DNA of 64,000 nt from Allomyces arbusculus (lineage: Eukaryota > Blastocladiomycota > Blastocladiomycetes > Blastocladiales > Blastocladiaceae): positions 1 through 64,000 of the forward strand of contig JADHYV010000043.1 in the NCBI GenBank assembly GCA_027604705.1, given 5' to 3'. The notes beneath the pieces were generated by a model. It had not been told where the DNA came from. It ran no database searches and was given only the letters and a program-made list of their open reading frames with translations. The translations under genes were made by a program, and so were the position numbers. Positions 56,601 to 64,000 of this stretch are shown here, piece by piece (the first letter of the stretch is position 1; each line of letters begins with the position of its first letter).

Positions 56601-59600
56601 AGAAGTGCTTTCGGCCGTCGATGACAGATCCTCGGAGCTGGTCAGCGTGGGCGTAGGCGTTGCCGACTCGGTCGAGCTCTCCGTGGACGTTTCTGCGCAA
56701 AAATCAAGATGTGGGAAAGAAAGTGAGCCGAGCGCTTTCGTTTTCAGCTTGAGAGAAACAGGAAATACGGACGTGTCGATGCAGTATCGGCGCTCGTACT
56801 GTCCGAAGTCGTGGCCGTGGTTTGCTCCGTCGCCGTTGACAGCTCAATACTGGTCAAGTCGCTCGTTGTCGACGTGCTTTCCGTCGGAGCTAGTGCGAAC
56901 CATGACGGCATGTGCGCCAGAGTATCAGCGGTGCGCCCATGACAACAGCGGCGCAAGATGCGACACAGTTTTGAGCAAGCGCGTACCTGCAGCGGACGTG
57001 GAATGCGTAGTCGACACGGTTTCGGTCGTCGAGGTCGTGTCTAATTGGAACCAATGATGCGCTGAACGTCAGCATCTCTGCCAAAAAAAACTGAGTGCGA
57101 CCAGGCACGGCCGGAAAACAATTTCCAAGATCACGCACCAGTCGTGGCGCTAGAGCTTGATTCAGTCGTCGATTCGGGCAAAGTGCTGGAACTCTCTGTC
57201 GTAGTCGCGGCCGTCGACTCGGAAGTGGTCTCGACTAGGATCGCGGCGAGCGGCAAAGTCAAAGTCAGGACCAAATCGGCATGAACGCGCCTCAAGTGCA
57301 CGCACCCGTCGAGGATGCCGTGCTCAAATCGGTGGACCTTGTCAAGTCGGTCGTGGCGGACGTATCTGACAATTGAATGAAAGGGCAGGTCATCAATTTC
57401 AAGCACGCAAGCCAATTGAGCATGGGCGATGCAGAAGCAGGGCATAGACGCACCAGCTGTCATCGATTCGGTGCTAGTGGGCTCTGGCGTTGACGTAGAA
57501 GGCTCAATCGTGCTCTCGGCCGTTGTTGACGAGTCTGAACAAGTATAGCGCAAAATCAGTATCCAGGCCACATGGCATCGGAACGAAGAAAAGATTGCAG
57601 CAAGTGACCCGTCCTGCGCGAAAATGTACCCGTCGAGGACGTGGTGCTGGCATCAAGCGTTGTGGAAGTCGTTTTGTCGGCCGGCGACGTGCTGTCGGTC
57701 GTGCTCGCCAGTTCTACAGTCAAGAACAGCATCAGCATTCTGGACAAAACACCGATTTCAAGCAGAGTCCGCACGCACCTGCAGAAGTTGAGGTGGTGCT
57801 CGTTTCCGACTGCGAAAGCTCGGTCGTGGTCGACGAGTCTTCAAATCAACACCCATAATGTGAGCACCTTGCACTGAATGGCCGGAGATTTAGGAGGGCC
57901 GGAGAACCGCACCAGTTGAAGTCGCAGCGGTACTCGAACTGTCGGAAGAGGCGGTCGTCGGCTCTGCGGTAGACGAAGACGAAGATTCGTCGGTGCTAGT
58001 CGCGCTGGGCGTGGCTTCGGAGCTCATTGAATCGGTCGCCGTTGCCGTGTTCTCAGTCGAGACGTCTACCCAGCAGACGGGACAAATGAGTGAACGGCAG
58101 TCACTCCACCAGACCCGTACTGATAGAACGCAAAAACACACCCGTCGTCGTCAAGGCACTGGTCGATTCTTGAGCCGTGGACGCATTGGTCGAGCTACTT
58201 GTGGGCTCTGGCGTCGTGGACGCGTCGGTTGAGTTGGAAGCCGGCTCGGGCGTAGTCGATGCGTCGGCAGTCGAGCTGGTCTCGGTGCTGGTCAGCTCCT
58301 GTGTGATAGACGAGTTGGTGGACGCGCCGCTCGTATTGGACGCGGTGCTGGTCGGCTCTGGCGTGGAAGACGCATCACTCATGCTGGCCGCTGTACTGGC
58401 CGTCTCCTGCGTGGTTGGCGCGTCAGTTGTACTGACCGCAGTCGTGGCCGTGTTCTGCGTCGTCAGGTCGCTCGTGCTGGCCGCAGTACTGGGCCCCGGT
58501 GTTGCCGGCGCATCGGTCGAGCTGTTTGCAGTGCTCGTGAGTTCCTGCGAGCTGGAAACGTCAGTGCTCGAGTTGCTCGTGGTACTCGTCGGCTCCGGCG
58601 TGCTGGGCGCATCGGTCGAGATGCTGGCGATGCTCGTGAGCTCCTGCGAGGTGGACACGTCGCTGGTCGCGCTGCTCACGGTACTCGCCGGCTCCGGCGT
58701 GGAAGATGCGTCGGTCGAGCTGCTTGCGGTGCTTGCCGGATCCTGCGAGGTGGACACGTCGCTGGTCACGCTGCTCGCAGTACTCATCGCTTCCGGCGTG
58801 CTGGACGCGTCCGTTGAGCTGGTCACGGCGCTGGCCGCACTCGTCGAGGCGCTGGTTGGCTCCCGAGTGGTGGAAAAGTCCGTTGTCGAGCTGGTCGTGG
58901 TGCTGGCCGAGCTAGGCAACGTCTCGGCTAAACTGGTCGTGCTGCTGCTGGTCGGCACTTCAGTCGTCGACGTGCTCGTGCCATTCGAGACAGTTGAGAC
59001 GGTTGTCGCGGTGCTAGCGGCCGATTCTATCATGTGTTGCGAGCGAACGAATGAGTCAAGAGCAAGAAAAAACGATAGCCGGCACCAATTCAACCTGGTG
59101 GCAGCGAAAACGCACCCGTTGTACTCGCCGTCGAGCTGGTCGCAGTGCTGGCCGAGTTGGACGACGTGTCGGTCTCATTGGTCGTGCTGCTGCTGATAGT
59201 CGACGAGCTGATGCCGGTGGTGACAATGGAGACGGTCGTCAAAGTGCTAGCGGTCGGTTCTTTCACGTTTTACGAACAAAAGAGTAAGTCAAACGAGCGC
59301 GTAAAACGGGAACGGACACCAATCCACCGCTGTGGCAGTGAAGACGCACCTGTCGCGCTGGCCGTTGTTGAGCTGGTCACAGTGCTAGCTGGGGTCGTGC
59401 CGCTGCTGGTCCACATTTCCGTTGCGGACGAGCTGGTGCCGGTCGAGATGGTGGAGACAGCGGAGGAGACGGTGGAGGTCGTTCCGGTGCTCGCGGTCGA
59501 TTCTATCAAGTTTCGCGAGCGGAAAAGTCAGCCAAACGAGCGAACAATACGACGTCGGTCACCAATTCACCGCTGCAACCCGCGTGTAGCATAAACGCAC

Positions 59601-60458
59601 CCGTCGTGCTTGTGGCCACAGTAGGCACTGTCGTGCTGGTGCTGGCGGGCACAGCCGTACTGGCCGGAGTCACGCTGGTGAAATCGCTCGTCGCAGTTGA
59701 CGCCGAATTGACGGGCACCGTCGTGAGCGTGCTGGTTGTTTCTGTGCTTGCAGTCGAAGGCGTGACCACCAGCGTGCTGCTTGTCGTCGGCGTGACCACC
59801 GGCGTGCTACTGGTCGTCGGCGTCGTGATTTGCGTGCTCGCGGTCGAAGGCGTGACAACTGGAGTGCTGCTCGTCGTCGGCGTGACCACTGGCGTGCTGC
59901 TTGCCGTCGGCGTCGTGGTACTCAAAGTAGAGGGTGTAACCGTCGGTGTGCTGGCCGTTGGCGTCGTGCTGAGCGTGCTCGAGGTCGTAGGCGGCGGCGT
60001 CGAGGTGGACGGTGGGGTGGGCAGAGCGGTACTGGTTGTCGAGCGCGAGATCGTGGTCGGCGTGGGGGTCGAGGTAAGCGTGGCAGGAGTGCTGGTCGTG
60101 GTCGAAGCTAGACACACGGCGATGCGAAGGTTGATCAAACGTTCTCTTGGCCGACAGACCATCACACAGAGCAGCGCGTGCTGCTCTCGTCAACCGGTGA
60201 GAGGAGGGCGAGAGCGCACGTACTGCTTGTCGTCGTTGTTGGCTTTCCACCAGCACCTCCACCTCCAGCTCCTCCAGCTCCTCCAGCTCCTCCAGCTCCT
60301 CCAGCTCCTCCGGTCGCCGTTCCACCACCTCCGTTCGTTCCGCCACCGGAAGCGGGTCCGGCAGCGAGGACGGTGGGCAAGAGCAAAAGGCCGATGAGCA
60401 CGGCGGCCCAGAGCAGCGCGAGCACGCGCCGGTGCGGGGACCGGTGCGGCGTCGCCAT
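53655..60458 (-). CDS. Mucin-like type I membrane protein encoded by 23 phase-1 exons
   Basis: A 1627-aa Ser/Thr-rich surface protein. Exon 1 (60458-60224) has a signal peptide (core VLALLWAAVLIGLLLLPTVL) and a Gly/Ala repeat. Exons 2-22: 60107-59601, 59502-59350, 59259-59116, 59026-58142, 58065-57913, 57838-57779, 57713-57630, 57534-57454, 57365-57306, 57234-57139, 57040-56987, 56889-56773, 56692-56525, 56445-56380, 56271-56215, 56126-55974, 55874-55785, 55714-55565, 55481-55380, 55293-55156, 55064-54987. Exon 23 (54907-53655) ends the mucin region, then has a transmembrane helix (about 1553-1576), RRRR and a 51-residue cytosolic tail. All 22 introns are phase 1 and every internal exon is a multiple of 3 (54-885 nt). 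Most cassettes begin Glu/Asp-Ser/Thr and end Ser-Thr-Gly. The layout resembles fungal signalling mucins such as Msb2, without sequence proof. Confidence 0.85.
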
Positions 60459-61813
60459 AATGGGCGAGTTGATGGCAACTGGGACGGGTACGGCGCGCAA
60501 CGGTTTGACGGGCGGGCGCAAAAATTTGCAAGACCGGCGGTGGGATGGAGAGAACGGGGAAGAGCGCAATCTGTGCCTGGACGAGCGAGCGGGCACGACT
60601 TTGGGACGACCACGTTCCTGGGACGACGCGGTTCTTGCCGGCTCCAACACTGCGGTGTGATCGGTGAAGACTTGTGGTGAGGGGTGGGAGCAGCCCGCAA
60701 CTCCGAAGGGACGCACCAAACACATGTGCACCGCAAGCCAACCTGCGGTCTGCAGCGGTGAAGAGCGGCGCGAGCCAATTGTGGCTCGAGCAGCCGGCGT
60801 GTGAAATGAGCGGCAAGTGTGCGCGCAACCCAGTGCACAATTGCTGCCCCTCTCTCAGGGTTTTCTCGTTGTCGAGGGCGCGACCACGCTTGCGCTCGCA
60901 GCGCAAACTTTTGCGCGTGGGGGCACTGTAATCTGTAATCGAAACTCGGGCTGTGTTCGGCTGCGCTGGCGATTGTCATTGCCTTTTACACAACCATGGG
61001 GTAACTCGGAAAATAATCTCTTTCCCAAGCCTAGAGCAGCACAATATATTCGTTTGATGAAATTCTCTTGGTGAGATTTGGAGCGTCATCGCGCGTCATC
61101 GCGCTGCCGATCGCGACAGGCGCGCTTGACAGAGCCTGCAAATGCGATTGCCCATGAGCGGAGCATCAAATACATCATCTGTGTATCAGGACTTGCGTCA
61201 CCATCGTGCTCTGCAGAGAAAATGACGTCGGCTCCGCTAGCGAATTTTGATTTGTGCTCTGCATCAAATAGCCCAAGCCGCAAACTCTGGCTTGATACAT
61301 AACGCCGGCGTCCAGCAATGAGTGAATAGGAGTGGCGCAGAGCGATGCGACAGGGGTTTGCGCCGGGGATGAGCACTTCAAGTCGATGGTGAGGGTGAGT
61401 CACGCGATGCTCTTGCGACTTGGTGATTCCCTCCTTGATCTTGGAGCTTGCAGGCAGCGCTGGCTGGTCAACGAATAACAGGGTGGGGAAGTGGCCTCGG
61501 GGAGCAAATATACCAGCAGCACAATCGTTCAACATATTCGTGAGGTGAGCGCAATTACTGTTTGGTGAAGCGGAGGGAAAGTTGGAGTCGAGCGTGTCAA
61601 TTCTTCACTTTGAGCCCTCAATAGATTTTGGATACGGCGATTCTGACCGCCATGTCGAGCCTTGACTCTCAGTCGCTGAACCCCTGAGGCCAAGTCATGC
61701 TGGACACGGCGTTGGATTTGCAACAAATGACAGCATTTCCATCCGCCAACCCATTGGTACATTTGGGGGGTCGTCTAGACGCGCACCGTCTCCATCGAGT
61801 TTCCCGTTCAACA
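60459..61813. promoter_or_regulatory. Upstream region of the mucin-like gene and 3' flank of COQ10
   Basis: This 1.35-kb stretch contains no supported gene. It lies between two minus-strand genes; the mucin promoter must be in its left part. Confidence 0.45.
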
Positions 61814-62746
61814 TCATTTGCTCGTCGCCGTCACTGCTCTTGCAGCCGCCGCAACACCTGCCCTCGTCGGCGCAGCCGCGACCTTGGCCTTGGCCGCTGC
61901 TGCTGCCGTGACCGCCGCGGCCTTGGCCGCCGTCGCGACCCCCGCCGATGCAACCGTCCTCGGTGCCGCGTAGACGATCCGCGCGCGCTCCTCAAAAGCC
62001 TGGATCGTCTGCCGATTCACCTGGTCAAAGAAGACGGCAGCGACCCCAGCATGCAATCCCGACCGGAACGTGAACTTGAGGTAAATGTCGACCCAGGTCG
62101 AGTTGGGCACGGGTCCTTGCGCAAAGCTCCACACGTGTAGCAAGTCGGTGAAGAGCGCCGACGGCTGCGCCTCTGCCACGACCAGGTGCGGTGTAAGACG
62201 TGTGACACGCGACGTGTAGGACTCGGACAGTTGGCCGAACCCGACGCCGAGGGTTGCTGACATGGCGGTGAAGTCGGCCGAGGACGGAACGCGCAGCGCC
62301 ACAGTCACGCCGGGGAGGGGTTTGGGCACGGCGCGCAGCTTGGCGATGAGCGGGGCCGGCAGGCCCGTCGGGAGCGGCTGGTACGGCGTGTGCATGGTTG
62401 CGCGCGTGCAGTACGGCACAAATTGCGCATACTCGTTGACGTTGGCCACGACGTCGCACAGCTGCGTCGGCGAAAACCTGCCGAGCGGCGAGGGGTCAGC
62501 AACAGCGTGCTAGAAGCCAGAGGTAGGTAGCGCATGCAGTGCGTACTTGAGCAGCTTGCGCTCCGAGTACTCGACCGGCTTGGGCTTGGTGAGTACTGCT
62601 GCTGCGCTCGCAAAGAAAGGTCGGGACGTGACAGCGAGCAGGGCGCCGCTTGCGCGCAGTGGTCGGGTGAGCGCGGCAGCGCGCAAGCTCACGGCCGCCT
62701 TCGACGAGCCGCTGACGCGTAATCCTGATGCGGATGGTCCAAACAT
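61814..62746 (-). CDS. COQ10: Coenzyme Q-binding START-domain protein COQ10, mitochondrial
   Basis: It binds ubiquinone in the mitochondrial inner membrane and supports respiration and CoQ synthesis. Exon 1 is 62746-62547 and exon 2 is 62477-61814, total 287 aa. The N-terminal 50 residues are Arg/Ala/Ser-rich like a mitochondrial presequence. The START domain begins EYSERKLLKFSPTQLCDVV (rebuilt by splicing) and continues with NVNEYAQFVPYC, LGVGFGQLSESYTSRVTRL and the C-terminal FRSGLHAGVAAVFFDQV. Compared with the human protein there is an insert of about 35-40 residues between FVPYC and GVGF, and a 55-residue Ala-rich C-terminal extension. The family call is firm. Confidence 0.93.
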
Positions 62747-63208
62747 GGTGGTTGTTGGGATCGTGGAGAGCGAAAGGTGTTCCCAAGGAGTGCGTGCAGC
62801 AGGGAGTCGGCCGGCCGTGTCGTACTTCCCGTTGCTGTTGCCTAGGTCGGTCGTCTGCCGCGAGTTGTGCGGGTTGCTGTCGTCAAGTCGTCGTGCCGGC
62901 GCGATGTCAGCGGCGAACAGCAGCGGACCGTGTCGATGGAAGCGGTTGGCCGGCCCGCCGGAAAGCCAACCTCCAACAAATGGGTGATTTAATCAATGTC
63001 ACCCACATTCGAGTCAGCGCCGCCACGTCATACCGACTCGACACGTCGATCGCCGGATCAAATCCCACATCGCTCGCGGCCAGGCGGTCGGACCGCATGC
63101 GTCTGCTCGTCTGCACACGATGCTCCGCAAAGTATATAGGGCCACAACCACCGCCTTCTAGGTTCCGTTGATGCACAGCTGCCCAGCACACGACCTGTAG
63201 CAGCGACC
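62747..63208. promoter_or_regulatory. Divergent upstream region of COQ10 and the RWD-RING gene
   Basis: This is 462 bp between divergent starts. A TATATA at 63133-63138 lies about 70 bp upstream of the plus-strand ATG and may be its TATA box. No element is obvious for COQ10. Confidence 0.5.
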
Positions 63209-64000
63209 ATGACCACAACGAACACGATGGGCTGGACGGCTAACATTGATGCTCAGGCAGACGAGATGATTGCCCTCAAGGTGCGTTGCTCCTGTGCGCG
63301 CTACATGACTGGGAACACCGCTCACGATCCCATGCTCTTGTTTGTCCGTCCAGGCAATTTTGGAGAGCAGTTTTTCGTTCAGCCGAACTGAAACTGATAC
63401 ACAAGCCGCGATCGACGACGCTTCTGCAGCCACCATCCACCGTGGCATTATTCGCATCGATCCGGTCCTGCCTGGTGACCAAAGCATGACCATCACGACA
63501 AATATGGCCGAGGCCCAGTTTGTAGCTCACGTTGGCGACATTGGATTGCGCACCAACGAGTGCAGTCACGGAACTGAGCCAATCCAGTCCGACATTGATC
63601 ATCCACGTCTATCCGCCACAATTGATGTGCTTTCGCCAGTGCTCTTGCATTTCGCGCTGCCTGCTGCGTATCCATCGCACGCTCTCCCGGATTTGACGCT
63701 CTCATGCGCATGGCTCCCAGACTCGACCCTCACCGACCTGACCTTGCACGTCAATTCCACTCTCGATGCGCCCGCTGACGCCAACGTACAGCTCTACATG
63801 GCTTACGAGGCTGCGCGCGATGCTATTGCTGCGCACCTGGCATCACTTGGCTCTCTCGATGTCTTGCCAGCCATCTTCACAAAGCTTGTCGGCCACGACC
63901 ACGATACCAAGCAAGCCGAGTTTGACCGGCACGAGTATACTTGCCTGATTTGCTTGACGACGCACCGCGGGCGTGCGGGCATAGCATTGCCCAGATGTGC
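63209..64000 (+). CDS. RWD-domain RING E3 ubiquitin ligase (ITT1/RNF14-like), truncated by window end
   Basis: This is the 5' part of a likely RBR ubiquitin ligase. Exon 1 is 63209-63280 (starts MTTTNTMGWTANIDAQADEM) and exon 2 starts at 63354 (intron GTGCGT..CCAG) and stays open to the edge, about 240 residues in all. An RWD domain spans about residues 10-185, with the typical LLHFALPAAYPSHALPDLTL and LSCAWLPDSTLTDL. The start of a RING follows near the edge: EFDRHEYTCLICLTTHRGRA, giving the first Cys pair, then LPRC. The RWD plus RING order is that of RNF14 (animals) and Itt1 (yeast). The catalytic RING2 would lie beyond the window. Confidence 0.85.

Noticed and set aside
60255-60305. CAGCTCCTC triplet-like repeat suggesting a CAG expansion or CRISPR-like array
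   Set aside because: It is the antisense of the Gly-Gly-Ala repeat right after the mucin signal peptide; unit size is 9-12 bp and there are no spacers.
1-64000. Transposable elements, retroelement or virus-like genes, rRNA
   Set aside because: I looked for reverse transcriptase, integrase, transposase, terminal repeats and rRNA signatures and saw none.

Overview
The window looks like nuclear DNA of an early-diverging fungus, most likely a zoosporic lineage of the Blastocladiomycota type. This is an inference. The DNA is very GC-rich, genes are dense, and introns are mostly 60-120 bp, typically starting GTRCGY and ending YAG. There are classic fungal genes (NAD-isocitrate dehydrogenase, OPT oligopeptide transporter, Ste50/Ubc2-type adaptor, Rqc2, COQ10) beside animal-like ones (CLPTM1, MINDY deubiquitinase, SIKE/FGFR1OP2). 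I joined exons by hand using splice signals, frame closure and family alignment. Every multi-exon model given as a full coding sequence closes to a multiple of three.

Layout: partial gene (-) at the left edge; mL43 (-); MINDY (+); OFA-type MFS transporter (-); a sparse 5.6-9.5 kb stretch with tRNA-Arg(CCG) (-) and a 176-bp tandem repeat; a 210-aa protein (-); an 85-aa zinc protein (-); IDH2 (+); Ste50/Ubc2-like SAM-RA-SH3-SH3 adaptor (+); CLPTM1 (-); a 2-kb stretch with a possible relic gene; OPT transporter (+, 20 exons, three microexons); a 2-kb sparse stretch; an 1879-aa Cid1-like nucleotidyltransferase (-); RQC2 (-); an Sso1-like syntaxin (+); a second MFS transporter (+); a 343-aa low-complexity protein (-); a decayed copy of the 3' part of the second MFS gene (+); a 466-aa Gln-rich repeat protein (+); a SIKE-like STRIPAK component (-); an unrecognised gene (-); a 1627-aa mucin-like type I membrane protein of 23 exons (-); COQ10 (-); and the 5' half of an RWD-RING (ITT1/RNF14-like) gene (+) cut by the right edge.

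The most unusual item is the mucin-like gene. All 22 of its introns are in phase 1 and all 21 internal exons are multiples of three, so it is an array of interchangeable Ser/Thr cassettes between a signal-peptide exon and a transmembrane exon. Next come the 5-, 10- and 14-nt exons of the OPT gene, a syntaxin that lacks the central SNARE glutamine, and the Gln-rich repeat protein.

Functionally, several genes are housekeeping: mitochondria (mL43, IDH2, COQ10), ribosome quality control (RQC2), ubiquitin (MINDY, RWD-RING) and transport (two MFS, OPT). A signalling and surface theme (Ste50/Ubc2, SIKE/STRIPAK, mucin) is also present, but nothing shows that these genes are co-regulated. I see no transposon, viral element or CRISPR array.
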